Assembly (NCBI GenBank): GCA_930367215.1
Contig: OV884056.1
Coordinates: forward strand, 56,916,308 to 56,980,307
Reading direction: 5' to 3'
Source: Pollenia angustigena
Taxonomy: Eukaryota; Arthropoda; Insecta; Diptera; Polleniidae
DNA length: 64,000 nucleotides
Shown: in pieces, positions 48,032 through 58,936 of the stretch
How positions within the stretch are numbered: position 1 is the first letter of the stretch
Layout: the number at the start of each line of letters is the position of its first letter
Program-made: the position numbers and the translations under genes
Notes under the pieces: generated by a model
The model's input: only the letters and a program-made list of their open reading frames with translations
Database searches by the model: none
Told to the model about the DNA's origin: nothing

Positions 48032-48570
48032 CAGTAGAGTCCCGATAATTCGTAAACGCAAGGAACCGGCCATTTCTTACGAATTTTAGGGTTTTTCGAT
48101 TATGCGGGGTTTCGCGTAAACGGGGTTAAAATAAAAAATACGGATTAACGGGGTTTTTTAATTTATTTACTAAGACGATAAAAAAAAACAAAAAAAAAAA
48201 AAAATTTTTAAAATTAAATATAAAAAAATGTGTATATAAAAATTTTTTATGTAACAAACTGATCTTAAGAAAATAAGCACACATACAAGCAAAAGCAAAA
48301 ACTCACGCAAAAAATAGCGGTAAACAAAAAATCATTCTTTCCATGTTTCTGTTGTTTTTGTTATGAATTATAAGTGGTATTTAGCAAACAATTACGATTT
48401 ATAAGAGGTAAAGAAGATTTTATTTGAAAAAAAAAAATCACGAATTAGCGTGGGAACTTAAATTTGTGGATATTTTACGAATTAACGAAATTTTTTCAAG
48501 GGACCGGCAGCTTATTACGAATGATCGGGAATAGCGATTTATCGGGGTACGAATTATCGGGATTTGACTG
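48032..48570. mobile_element. pogo/Tigger-like MITE
   Basis: Ends CAGTAGAGTCCCGATAATTC and, inward from the right, CAGTCAAATCCCGATAATTC. TA precedes the left end and TT follows the right end. The internal sequence repeats ACGAATT motifs. 539 bp, no transposase. CAGT-starting ends with CCCGATAATTCG are typical of pogo-type elements. Confidence 0.75.
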
Positions 48571-49419
48571 TTATATAATAATTTTGTAGGTTTCGTGGTG
48601 CGTATGATTTATATTTATAACATTGTAAAATAATCATACGCCTTATAATGAGATTGCACTTATTAAAAAATGGTCTATTTGTAGTGTCCGACCGAACGCA
48701 CTTTTTGAGACCGAACCCGAACTTCGGTAAATTTTGACAAGTTCGGCCGAACCCGAACTTTTTTTTAATAAATCTGAACAATTGTACTTTTTTTAATGTA
48801 TTTATTTAAAACAAAATAAAATTTACACTTTTGGAAGGATGCAACATGAAAAGATAAATTGAACTTTATAGTAGTCAAAACTATTTTATAGCTAAAAAAT
48901 AATTAGTAATTGCTTTTTTTTAAGACAAAAAATAAATAATAAATTTCAAGTTGAATGCAGTATACATTAGGGCTATAACTTTTTCACACTCTTTGCGAAA
49001 ATCAAAAACGGGATAGTATAGTCGTGTAGAACATTAAGAGTTATTGATAAAAAATATGATAATTTTTTTGGATTTTATGAAAGTACGCGCAGGCATCGGG
49101 TTGAAGTTTAAAAACAACCATTTAATCTCACCGAAATTAAAAAAAAAATATACACCTGATATTTGTTCATAATCCTAAACGTATCACTTAAATGCTATTT
49201 TTGAATTCATCCACTGCTTTAGATTTAAAAATTTGCCTACGGTTTACAATTCATCGCGGTTCAAAATTTCTTAGAAGGTTTTAGAAAGTTGCTTCTCTGC
49301 GTGAAGTTTTTTTCGCAAACGATGGGAGACAGGTGTTTTCATTACTAAAACATTCTTGGCCACTCCATCGTACTATGCCAATAATTTGGTTATAGCGCTA
49401 GTACTCAAACCTCTACAAT

Positions 49420-49680
49420 GTATTCTTTGAATTCATTGGGGTGTATTTTCTCTAAGTGGCGTTTAATATTGGCGGTAGTTTATTTGCTTGGCAATGAACT
49501 CCCCATTGACATTTTTTTGGCGCAACATTTGCATTGAGCGCTTGCTCAATTTTTTTTCAAAAAAAAAAAACTCCAAAATGGATTGGATGACATTTTTATC
49601 TGGAAATATGTATACTATAAAGTTTGGTTTGTGGTTCACCCAAAACTATAGATTACACAGGCCAACACTCAATTTGCTTC
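49420..49680 (-). pseudogene. hAT transposase N-terminal BED zinc-finger relic
   Basis: The minus strand reads ANIKRHLEKIHPNEFKEYIV at about 49490-49430, the C-terminal half of a BED finger (His-x4-His). A frameshifted region with a poly-A slip (49555-49570) precedes it. The catalytic region is not recognisable. The palindrome 49675-50232 interrupts the coding side. Confidence 0.55.
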
Positions 49681-50232
49681 TTTGAATTTATCAACTGATT
49701 CTAGTTAATTTGGGTGCGCTGAATTTGTTTTGTTTGTTTGTCTCTATCAGCTCTCGTTTTCATGATATAACTTTTTATACCCTCCACTTATGATCTCCAA
49801 TACCCAAATTTCATTTTCCAAAAAATTTTTTTTTTATGAAAATTTTTTATTTACTGTTATAGTTATTGCCAAAAAAAAACTCCCAAATTTTTTTAAGTAT
49901 TTAGAAAGTAAAACTTTTCCATAGGAATTTAAAAAAATTAAAAAGAAGTAAAACTGTTTCATACAGATTTATTAAAATAAAAAAAAAAAATACTTAAAAA
50001 AATTTGGGAGTTTTTTTTTTTTGGCAATAACTATAACAGTAAATAAAAAATTTTGATAAAAAAAAAAAAAATTTGGAAAACAAATTTGGGTAATTGGTGT
50101 AATTGGAGGTCATAAGTGGAGGGTATAAAAAGTTATGTCATGAAAACTAGAGCTGATAGACACAAACTGATTACAGTTTTGATTTCAGCGCACCCAAATT
50201 AACTAGAATCAGTTGATAAATTCAAAGAAGCA
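49675..50232. repeat. 0.56-kb near-perfect palindrome (foldback element)
   Basis: The left arm begins TTGCTTCTTTGAATTTATCA and the right arm ends with its complement. Complementarity continues through AATTTGGGTGCGCTGAA, TATACCCTCCACTTATG and AACTCCCAAATTTTTTTAAG, to a ~60-bp centre near 49930. It lies within the hAT element. Confidence 0.85.
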
Positions 50233-50929
50233 AAAATCTTTTTTAATTTTGTCGGGCTGTGTTATCTTACAATTCGCAGATAAATAGAGAGTATTTTTTT
50301 GCCAAATAAAATTAAACCGTTTTTTTTTGTTGTATTTTTTGCCGTCTTCTAAAAATTACACATACATATAAAGACATTTTTGTACACTTAAGCATTTTAT
50401 TAAGTCATCGCTGTATTTTTTCGAACTAGTGATCACAGAGCAAAATAGTTGTATTGATTTCGTATTATTTTCAAAAACAATGATGCCAAATTATAATTTG
50501 AAATTATAATAAATTTGTTATTTCATAAAAAAGTTTGGTGTTCGGTAAAGTTCGGTAAAAATTTCGCCGAACACTGAACTTTGACCGAACATGATTTTTT
50601 GCCGAATTCCGTAACCGAATCCGAACTTTCGGTCGGACACTATCTATTTGTTTATAACATTTTGTTATAAATAAGAGTTGAAAAATTAGTTTTCATTCAT
50701 TTACGCTATTAAATCTATATAAGTACGTGTAGTCTACAGCAAGTAATTCATTTGAACAACATGGGCGTAAAATAAAAGATTATTTTCTTTCTGACAAAAA
50801 ACAGTAGACTTTCCGCTAGAAATCAAAAAATGTTTTAACCATTGTATGTCCATTAAATACTCTTAAACCATCCATCCGATGTGGCTAAGATCGGTTTCGT
50901 TAGAAAGGCTATTTTGTGAAAAAGTTCTT

Positions 50930-51330
50930 TCAAAACTAAGCCCACAAGGGGAATTCGGGGGAAATTTATGCCTCTCCAAGTCTATCTATCAGATTTTAAC
51001 GAAATTGAAAACATAGATAGATCCCTAATTATATGGACTCGTTAGCGATAGATGTTGGTAAATATATGACTGATAGGGAAGGTGCGGGGCTATTTCTGTC
51101 TCCTCGAAAATATTTGCAGATTCTAATGACATTTATTGTATGGATACGTCCCTAATTAAATGAACATATTAGCTATAGATTTTTTGAAAAATAGGAACAC
51201 GAGGGAATTTTATGAAATTTAAAACTAAGATACATCCCTATTTAGACAGGCACATAAGCTATATAATTTTCCAAAAATGGGACAAAAAGGGGAGGGAAGC
51301 GTAGTCGCTCACGCCGGGTACCCGCTAGTA
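50930..51330 (-). mobile_element. dispersed repeat (CTAGCGGGTACCCGGCG end), minus strand
   Basis: Minus-strand start ACTAGCGGGTACCCGGCGTG at about 51330. Inside there are three or more ~110-130-bp blocks with GGGATSTATC and AGGGGGAAATT-like motifs. Same family as 28836 and 54388. Confidence 0.55.
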
Positions 51331-51485
51331 ATAAAAAAACCGTTAAAAATCGATAATATATTTTTTTTTTTGAACGTTTTGTGAAGTGTTGAACGAGACA
51401 GTCGTACGTATCAAAAATGCAATAACATTTTAAGTAACAAATATTTTTTCGTTCTCTTAACCCTTAAATTAAAGCACTGTTATCC

Positions 51486-52228
51486 ATGCTCAAGTTTATG
51501 GAGGGCGCGAATCTAGGTATAGGTAGAATCTTAAATTATTTTTCTAAGCATCCTAAGAAGATTATTATTAACACAGCTAATAATCTAATAGATAGAATAT
51601 TGACAATAAGTGACAATAGATTTCATAGGAAAAATAAAAAAATTATTGGAAATATTTTACAAGATAATACCTATAGTTTTCCTAACAAACTAATTTACAA
51701 ATTAATAAGACAATATCACCTAAATAAATCATTAAGTTATATACTTGGATTTTCAGAAAGGTAAGAAAACTCAAATATTTTAATGACAAAGGGAAATATA
51801 GAATGGCACACAAGGTAAATAATAATGTTGGTAGATTATTCACAAGAATGAAAGATAGATTGCAAAAGTTAGATATGTCAAACTTAGTTTATAAAATACC
51901 TTGTGGTGGCAACAATAATGAACAATGTGCAAAAATATGTGTAGGAACAACTGGGACGACACTGAAAACTAGAATAGCAGGACATAAACATGACCAAAAA
52001 TATAGAAATTATAATTCAGCACATGGTACAGCTTTATCGACTCATTGCAAGGATTTAAATCGTTATCCAGATTTTGAGAACACATCCGTTTTAAACGTGG
52101 AAGGTTTTAAGAAAAGAAGATATATGTTAGAAATGTTACAAATAAATAATGTTCCATTTGAAGAAAGGATTAATTTTAAAAAAGATACTGAAGGTTTAGC
52201 TCAGATTTATAGATATTTATGTGCAGTT
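51486..52228 (+). pseudogene. Penelope-like element: RT thumb and GIY-YIG endonuclease, frameshifted
   Basis: The first frame (to 51764) reads GRILNYFSKHPKK, NTANNLIDRILTISD and FPNKLIYKLI, aligned with the thumb region of the 20-21-kb copy. After a frameshift (51764-51803) come NVGRLFTRMKD, YKIPCGG with a Cys-x7-Cys, the endonuclease core KICVGTTGTTLKTRIAGHKH and ALSTHC. The RT palm is missing, so the copy is 5'-truncated. The open frame continues to 52336 only because it reads into a palindromic MITE at 52229. Confidence 0.85.
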
Positions 52229-52477
52229 TATAGAACACGAGCACGTTACTCGTCCGTTCAACAAAAACAAATTTCGAAATTTACAGCCAGTCCCACGATG
52301 TCACACGTTAACGTTCGCATAGAAAATAACATTTAAAACAAAAACAAATTTTAGAAATTGTTTTTGTTTTAAATGTAATTTTCTATGCGAACGTTAACGT
52401 GTGACATCGTGGGATTGGCTGTTAGTTTTTGTTTCAAATGTAAGTTGAACGGACGAGTAAGGCGCTCGTGTTCTATA
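52229..52477. mobile_element. 249-bp palindromic MITE
   Basis: Arms begin TATAGAACACGAGC and end with its complement. Pairing runs through CTCGTCCGTTCAAC and the CCCACGATGTCACACGTTAA region almost to the centre at about 52352. TA or TATA is likely the target duplication. It is inserted in the Penelope 3' coding region. Confidence 0.85.
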
Positions 52478-53095
52478 AATACCACATTATTGAATAAGAA
52501 TTAAAAGGTTGACGAAAAGGGAAATAGGTTTAGATCTATGGTTGTTTTCTAAAATAAAGTTTAGATGGCTAAACCCTTAAATGCGCATTGTATCTTTAAA
52601 GACACAACCAATAAAACTGCTGCTAGTTGCACAATTATTAAAAAAACTAAAAAATTTTTGCTGATTACCACTAACAACACTTTTTTCTTTTATGCTGGAT
52701 TAATTTATTTATCAAAAATGGACCGTTTCTGAAAAATACAGAGCCGTAGATTCAAAACTTCAAAATGCGTACTTTTATAAATGAAGCTAAGCTTTACCCA
52801 ATTTTATTTGCATTATTTTTTCACGAATTTACTCCAGAAAAATATATGTTGATTAAAATAGTGTTCTTAAGCCATACAGAAATTTTCAATTCGGTCTGAT
52901 TTATACTTTCGTCAAAAAATCGTATATAGTGGTTGTATCTTAAAAGACACATTGCGCATTCCACACAAATTAGGAATGTTGGCTGTTATTGTTTTATGTA
53001 GACTGTTTGTATTGTGTCTTCTTCTTGTTTAGTCATTTCACATAAGTTCTTTTCGCTCGCTACTTAAATTTTTTTTATATTAATTATAATTACAA

Positions 53096-53458
53096 ATATC
53101 GTCACCTTAAATGCAAAAGGCCCTATCTTACATTTTGAAAATTTTACGGGATAAGTATTGCCTTAAACTATTTATAATTTATTTGTCTTCTATTTTTCTT
53201 GTAAATTCTACCAGTTGCTTTGACAATTGACAATGTTGCACATTATGGAAACTCTAAGTTAGGCCTTTTAGTGTTTACCATATAATCTTTTGTAATTAGG
53301 GCTTTTTGTTTTTTGCAAATACAATTGCAAATTTTGGTCGAAAGATACTAAAATGTTCTGTAGACATTTGTGTTGGTGCATTATACATCAGAATCAATGA
53401 AAAAGTCGATCTTTAATTTATGGTTAGTTAGGGCCTTTTGCGTTTTAGGTAACGATAT
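53096..53458. mobile_element. MITE (ATATCGTCACCT...GGCCCT ends), copy B
   Basis: Ends ATATCGTCACCTTAAATGCA and, inward from the right, ATATCGTTACCTAAAACGCA, each followed by AAAGGCCC. Second member of the family at 32982-33318. Nested in the piggyBac-like element. Confidence 0.8.
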
Positions 53459-54387
53459 GAATATGAATACGTTCAGACGTATTGGTAGATCCAAAATGAC
53501 AAATGATAAAATATGTAAAATTTCTTGAAACAGCGCAGAATTTCCTTATGACTGCACTGATAAAAATAGTGACGATGAAATTTAAATTCCAAAAATAGTT
53601 TCCTCTAAAATTAAAATGTTGTCCTGATTGATAATGACTTTGATCCGGATAAAGGATCGGAAAATATTGTTAGAGTCAGTTCATGACTCGTTTATTGCAT
53701 CTATGAACGATGATAATCTGTTCTCAAGTCCAATACATTTTCCTGTAGCTGCACGCTAAGTACCTGCTAAGGCTAGTACCCTTCTGTATCCTGGCCACGT
53801 ACAATTTTGTACCTCAAATACCCTAGTACCAAATTTAAGAACGGATACCTTCATCCTATCCCGCGTTTCCAGATATAGTTTAGTATCAAATCCTACTGCA
53901 TCCAGTTCCTCAACTGCGAGCTTACAAGAGTCGGGGGCTAATCAGTGCTCAATTCACTCATAGGACTTGCCATCAAGTCCAACGTCATTTGATTTACTTT
54001 CCGGAAAATTTCAAAAAGTTTTCCTCGATCCAAAAGCTTCTGCAATTGAAAAAAATACCTAAAAAAAACAGGGTAATATGCAATTCGTCAGTCAGGAAGT
54101 AGAGTTAAAGGGCGATAGCTCTCTGCCTGATGATGTCAAATCATTAGTTACTCCGTTCAGGCTTGTCGTTACTAATTACCTGAGAGATTGGAAAATTATA
54201 TAATTGAGGAGACTTTGCGATTTGCTATGAAAAATTTTCCTTCAATGTTTTAGAATTGCGAAAGATAATTGGTATTTTACATAATATGAGACATTTCAAC
54301 CTACATAACTCGAGAGACTATTGGTCAAATAATAATAATAGGTCAGTGGCATTATTATACTCTTTAAGTTATTAGATGTATTTAGAA

Positions 54388-54570
54388 CTAGCGGATACCC
54401 GGCGTCTGCAGATATTTCCCCCTACCTCCCTCGTGATCCTATTTCTTACAAAATGAATACCTAATGTATACATTTAAGTAGGGATCTATCTATGTTTTAA
54501 ATTTGATTAAATTCTGTTGGATAATTTCGGAGAGGCAGAAATTGCCCCCTAACTCCCCTCGTGGTCCTAG
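54388..54570 (+). mobile_element. dispersed repeat (CTAGCGGATACCCGGCG start)
   Basis: Same start and internal motifs (TCTATCTATGTTTT, GAGAGGCAGAAATTGCCCCC, CTCGTGGTCCTA) as the copy at 28836. Confidence 0.55.
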
Positions 54571-54911
54571 TTTTGTTAATTTAAATTTAACTAAATGAAT
54601 TTGAATTATATTTAATACAATCACAGTAATTTTTAATTTTATTCATAAACGTTAAATATATTTTTTTCATTAAGATACAAGACGTTGCGCATTTAAGGGT
54701 TAAGTTAGATTTGTTAAACAAATTTTTTGACGAAAAAGGGAAATATTTTTAAAATTGTTTTTTGTTTCCTCTTTTTAATTTTAAATTTTTTAATATTTTG
54801 ATTTTATGAAATGTTATTGTTGAATGTTGAAAAAATTTTTAAATTTAATTTTAATTTTTAATTTTTATTAATTGTCAAACATAATTTTTGTTAATTTTTA
54901 TTAGAATATAT

Positions 54912-54948
54912 CCTAAAGAAGATTTCCAAAGGAAATCGAAATATCGAT
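54912..54948 (+). ncRNA. hammerhead-like motif downstream of second Penelope element
   Basis: CCTAAAGAA is followed by a perfect 7-bp stem GATTTCC/GGAAATC with an AAA loop (54921-54937) and immediately GAAA (54938-54941). The layout equals that at 20141-20175 on the minus strand. Consensus CUGANGA is degraded to CTAAAGA. It is a candidate terminal-repeat ribozyme relic. Confidence 0.45.
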
Positions 54949-55639
54949 AATAAAAATATACGAAATATTTAAAATAAAAGTGACCTTAAGCTCAAATATT
55001 AATAAAGAAGAAAAATATTTAAAAAAGGTCGAAGAAATTACAATAAAATTACTGGGTAATGATTAAAATAAAATAAAAGTTTATCGTTAATCGGAATAAT
55101 ATTTCTCTTCGAACTCTTCCTAAGATTACAGACCATGTAAGAAATTTTGTTTGGAATAATTTTTATCAAATATCAGCTCTTTTAAGAAATATATTCTTAA
55201 AGAATACATAAAATTGAACATTCTCACAAATAAAAAATAACGTTTGAACAACTTTGCAGTCTGATTGTTCATCTAAGTGAACAAATTTATGGGTAAATTT
55301 ATAAAATTAGTAAAATCTAAATATTTCTCTATAAAAATATCGTAAAATAATCAGCTTTTAATAATTTTTACATTTTCGGTCACGGGGGACCTTTTGACGG
55401 AAATGCCCATATGTACATTAGACTGGTCGCATCTTGTTGTTATCAATGTAAAAAAAGAAACATTATAGAAAATTAAAATAAAACAGTATCACTACAATTG
55501 TTTTGTTTTTTAACGAAGAACAGAACACTATATAATGTTTGTTACTTTCTTCAAAATAGTTACGAAGGTATTAAAGATTGTGTTCGTCTACACAATCACT
55601 AAAAAAATAGATATCGTTCTTGAGTGTGTGCTGTTTGCT
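54949..55639. other. noncoding sequence
   Basis: Probable Penelope 3' region at first, then unassigned sequence. No gene. Confidence 0.35.
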
Positions 55640-56050
55640 TTCGAACACTGATTACTGATTAGAAGTACTCCTCAGGCGTTCCTGGATGCTATTTTACATC
55701 TTCTGCCTAGCAGTATATGATGGGAATGACAGCCAGGAGCATTCTTAGACTAAGGGAGCTAAGACAGTTAGGAAGTTTCACGATAGGTCACTCGCATATT
55801 TATGAAGTCCGATTTGGATGCGCTGCTGGGAAGGAGTAGAGTCTGTTTCACGATCATGACAGGTTTTTATCACGGGCCTCTGCATGATGGACAAGATGGG
55901 GAAGAGGATGGGAGTTGACTTGTCGGATATACTATGTAGGTTGTGTGAGGACCCAGAGGAGTTGGAGACAGATGAGCACAAAATGTGTCGCTGTCTCAGG
56001 TTATAGAACAGCAGGCTGAGGTGGCTAGGCAGTAGATTCTTGCTCCAATC
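55640..56050 (+). pseudogene. LINE relic (RT-RNase H linker and Cys-rich tail, I/R1 group)
   Basis: Fragmented plus-strand frames read QAFLDAILHLLP, then LRLRELRQLGSF and IGHSHIY (linker after the reverse transcriptase). Further on MGVDLSDILCRLCEDPEELE and DEHKMCRCLRL resemble the Cys/His tail also seen at 43770 and 46640. Many stops and a large internal loss (no RNase H). The minus-strand frame 55778-55981 is a shadow. Confidence 0.6.
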
Positions 56051-56118
56051 GGTATAAGAACATTGTCTTCATAAGAACTACTAGGTGTGTTTTGTTTGAT
56101 GTTATCAAAATCTAAATT

Positions 56119-56361
56119 CCCAACTATAATATGCTTAAGTTCGCTAATACATGGAAATCATTTGTGTTAAACCTCATTGAACTTAAGGAAACTTTTTGTT
56201 AAAGTTATATGAATCTATATAATTTACTAAAGCTAAGTGCGGAACTGATCGCCTTTTTTATACGGAATCAAATGTCTCTTAATATTTTTATTTTAATTCA
56301 CTTGAGATGCTTTTTGTTAATTTTTGACTGAAGCTTAAGCAAGTAAGCTTATGCATATTTA
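56119..56361. mobile_element. MITE related to 23869-24128, inverted
   Basis: It shares with that copy, in reverse orientation, the CCAAC-end with TTTGCTTAAG-like motif, ACGGAATCAAATGT, TTTTTGTTAATTTTTGAC and a TATGCATATT end. The left target flank is unclear. Confidence 0.55.
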
Positions 56362-56604
56362 AGTAGGGTCTTAAATCATTTTACAATTTTGTTTGACTGA
56401 CATTTAACAAAAAAAAAAAAAAAAAAAAATATACTGTTGTCATACATTTATAACACATACTGAGACTCGCATTGAGACTTGTTTTTTTTACACTTTTAAT
56501 TAAGAGCAAAACTTTTCTATTACAAAAAATGGAATTTTAAATAAAATGTTCTTTCCGCATAAAGATTCTTTTTTTTTTAAATAGTTTTAAAACTTGCACA
56601 ATTC

Positions 56605-56676
<72 letters not shown>
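56605..56676. repeat. (AC)n microsatellite, 36 units
   Basis: Uninterrupted AC dinucleotides over 72 bp, likely polymorphic. Confidence 0.97.
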
Positions 56677-56678
<2 letters not shown>

Positions 56679-56803
56679 TTTGGACTGTTTAAATAAGATA
56701 AAGAGATGTGTCTACTTAAAGTGGGTATTAAAAAACTTCTTTGTTGTTATTTTATAAACTGTAAAGCGACAGTTTCCACATGGGGAGAGTTACGAAAATT
56801 TAC

Positions 56804-56804
<1 letters not shown>

Positions 56805-56845
<41 letters not shown>
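56805..56845. repeat. 41-bp A run
   Basis: Uninterrupted adenines. The 80-codon open frame crossing it (56706-56948) is an artefact of the run. Confidence 0.95.
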
Positions 56846-56846
<1 letters not shown>

Positions 56847-57035
56847 ACATATAACTTGAACAATAACAGAACTTTAAGTGAACTAAAGGGTGTCTCAGTA
56901 AGAATGCACTTTTTGATTTTTTTGGATTGTAAAGAAGGGATGTATTAAGTATAGAATAAAATATACGTCAAATGGCCCACACGGGTCCGGTGACAGGCCA
57001 TTATACTTTTCATGAAATTTTCTATTATCTTTTTA

Positions 57036-57968
57036 CACTGAAAGAAAAATGCTTCAAATATTTAATGAATGATTTTCAAAAAAAAGTTTTCCTTGGGTAA
57101 ATGAAAATTTTCATTGTCTAAATGGAATTTCATAGGTTTGATGAAGTATTTTCGTTAAAATCGCTTCATTAGATTTCGTAATTACGTTAAAAATTTTCAT
57201 TGGATATATGAAAACTTAAGTTTGTCCAAGTAAAACAAAAAATTTTAATTGGGAACACAAAAAAACAATAGACAAACATAACTATATTCATAACTTAATA
57301 CAAAATTATAGTTTCATTAAAAAAATGTTTAATTGTTATTTAAAAAATGTAAGATTTAATAATTTCATACATCTAATGTTACATGTATGCCATTAAATTT
57401 ATGAAATCAAAAATTTTTTTTATAAAAGCAACATATTTCAATAATTGCCTTCATAAATTTAAATTTTCATTATGACAATAAAAATGTCATTGTAGTAATG
57501 AAACAAAAACTTTCAATCCACTTTCAATCAACGTTGTTATTGTTATTATGGACAATTTAATCTCATATTTACGCCCTTAATTGAGAAAAAAACATAGTTT
57601 TTTTATACAAAAACTACACTGCCCCGGTAGACTAGCTGGTAGTGAGCTAGTCTATCAGCACCGAGGTTGCATGTTCGAATCCCGCCAGAGACAGAAAAAA
57701 AAAATAAAAAATAAAATAAAGTAAAATAAAATAAGAAAAAAGAAAAAAAAAAATAATTAAAAACAATATAAAAAAAAAAATTTTACTTTATTGAAAGTAT
57801 TCATCCAATGAATAATATTCATGGATCTAATGTAATGTTTCATTAAGTCCTTTTAATGAAACAGGTTTCATTGATCCAACGAAGCGCTGCATAGGTTCCT
57901 TTATAATGCAATTTTTCATGGGATTAATGTCAAAATTCGTTAGTATTGCGAAGAAAATTCTTTCAGTG
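57036..57968. mobile_element. TA-flanked MITE carrying a tRNA-like sequence, copy 2
   Basis: Ends CACTGAAAGAAAAATGCTTC and CTTTCAGTG with TA at 57034-57035 and 57969-57970. Alignable over its whole 933 bp with 9759-10707, with scattered substitutions and small indels. It has the tRNA-like segment at the same offset (about 585 bp from the left end). Confidence 0.85.
57621..57693 (+). ncRNA. tRNA-like (SINE-head) sequence inside MITE copy 2
   Basis: GCCCCGGTAGACTAGCTGGT, GTGAGCTAGTCTATCAGC and ATGTTCGAATCCCGCC, nearer the SINE consensus than copy 1. The T-arm loop TTCGAAT is intact. Followed directly by A-rich sequence without the SINE tail. Confidence 0.65.
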
Positions 57969-57970
57969 TA

Positions 57971-58306
57971 CGGAGTTGTGGCTGTATCCCACCGATGACA
58001 CCTTGGAACCCGGATTTAAGTGCAGGAATCTGATTTATTTGCATAAGCGCGAGATTTCACATATACCCAAAGAAAAATATCGCAAGGCATAAATCGCATG
58101 ATCCTGATCAGTTGATATCAGAACTTCTCAAGATAATTTGTTCTGGAAATCGCTCATCACACACATGTCGTCTCGATCCATGCCATCCAGTTGAGGCCAC
58201 AAGAACTACGTTGTCATGTTCCTGTAATTAATGCCTTTCACAGAACTGTGCCGAATTGATGTTTTTGGGTTTTCGACAACACTTACGTTTACAACAGCAA
58301 TGTTCT
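57971..58306. other. unassigned sequence of higher complexity
   Basis: GC content and complexity are higher than in the surroundings. No open frame of length and no family recognised on either strand. It could be a decayed transposon or host sequence. Confidence 0.4.
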
Positions 58307-58455
58307 GTTTCTTTTTTTCTTTTTTAAAGTCCCTAAGCTAATCCCCGCGAAGCTCTGCACTTGTCTGCAGGAAAGAAACCAGAGTCTCTGGCGGGAATCG
58401 AACCCGCAACCCCGGCGCTGATATACTAGCTCACTACCAGCTAGCCTAACGGGGC
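58307..58455 (-). mobile_element. tRNA-derived SINE, full-length, minus strand
   Basis: Minus strand: GCCCCGTTAGGCTAGCTGGT head, GCGGGTTCGATTCCCGCC (perfect 5-bp T stem), tail TCTCTGGTTTCTTTCCTGCA, GCAGAGCTTCGCGGGGATTA, then an A-rich end. Confidence 0.85.
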
Positions 58456-58663
58456 ACTCTTAAGAGACCGACCGGAACGTAGAAATACAGTTGACTCACT
58501 GTCCATAACCGACCCAGTTTCTTAAAATTTTTTGACCATTCTGCACTTTCTTGACAGAAAATTCTTCGAAATTTTTTATAATTATAATTTATAATTTTAT
58601 AAAATTAACATATGTGAAAGCTGCCAATTTTGAGAGTTGCCTCTTGTTAAAAAAATGAGACTA

Positions 58664-58936
58664 ATGGCCAATTTCACCAATTCTTTTTAAATATCAATTT
58701 ATGCCCCGGTAGGCTTGCTGGCAGTGAGCTAGTCTATAAGCGCCGGGGTTGCAGGTTCGATTCCCGCCAGAGTCTCTGGTTTCTTTCCAGCAGACAAGCG
58801 CAAAGCTTCGCGGGGTTTATCCTAGGAATTTAAAAAAAAATTTACATAGTTTTTCATATTATTTAATTTTTATTTGACATGAAAAACAAATTTTAATAAT
58901 AAATTGATATATAAATAAATTGGTGAAATTGGACAT
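58664..58936. mobile_element. MITE (ATGGCCAATTTCACCAATT ends) containing a SINE
   Basis: ATGGCCAATTTCACCAATT at 58664-58682 and AATTGGTGAAATTGGACAT at 58918-58936 are inverted with one mismatch. Inner ATATCAATTTA/TAAATTGATAT segments also pair. The SINE 58703-58840 fills the centre. Confidence 0.75.
58703..58840 (+). mobile_element. tRNA-derived SINE, full-length
   Basis: GCCCCGGTAGGCTTGCTGG, GCAGGTTCGATTCCCGCC, then tail TCTCTGGTTTCTTTCCAGCA, AAGCTTCGCGGGGTTTA and an A run. AATTTA on both sides (58697-58701 region, 58838-58844) may be a short target duplication. Confidence 0.85.

Larger units (their letters stand above)
48682..50642 (-). mobile_element. hAT transposon with perfect 8-bp target duplication
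   Basis: Terminal inverted repeats begin TAGTGTCCGACCGAA on the left and, inward from the right, TAGTGTCCGACCGAAAGTTC. The octamer TCTATTTG flanks both ends (48674-48681, 50643-50650). GAACCGAAC/TTCGG motifs crowd both subterminal regions. A BED-finger remnant on the minus strand supports the hAT assignment. A 0.56-kb palindrome is nested inside. Confidence 0.9.
52574..54699. mobile_element. piggyBac-like non-autonomous element
   Basis: The ends CCCTTAAATGCGCA and TGCGCATTTAAGGG are perfect inverted repeats. The right flank is TTAA (54700-54703) and the left flank TAAA (52570-52573), one base from TTAA. CCC...GGG tips with TTAA targets are the piggyBac hallmark. No transposase domain is recognised. 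It contains the MITE 53096-53458 and the repeat at 54388. Penelope-like sequence is inferred on both sides, from GACGAAAAGGGAAAT near 52513 and a similar stretch near 54740. Confidence 0.7.

Noticed and set aside
56706..56948. 80-codon frame with poly-Lys
   Set aside because: The frame runs through a 41-bp A run.
58307..58840. Functional tRNA genes at the SINE heads
   Set aside because: No acceptor-stem pairing and a shared SINE tail; these are SINEs.
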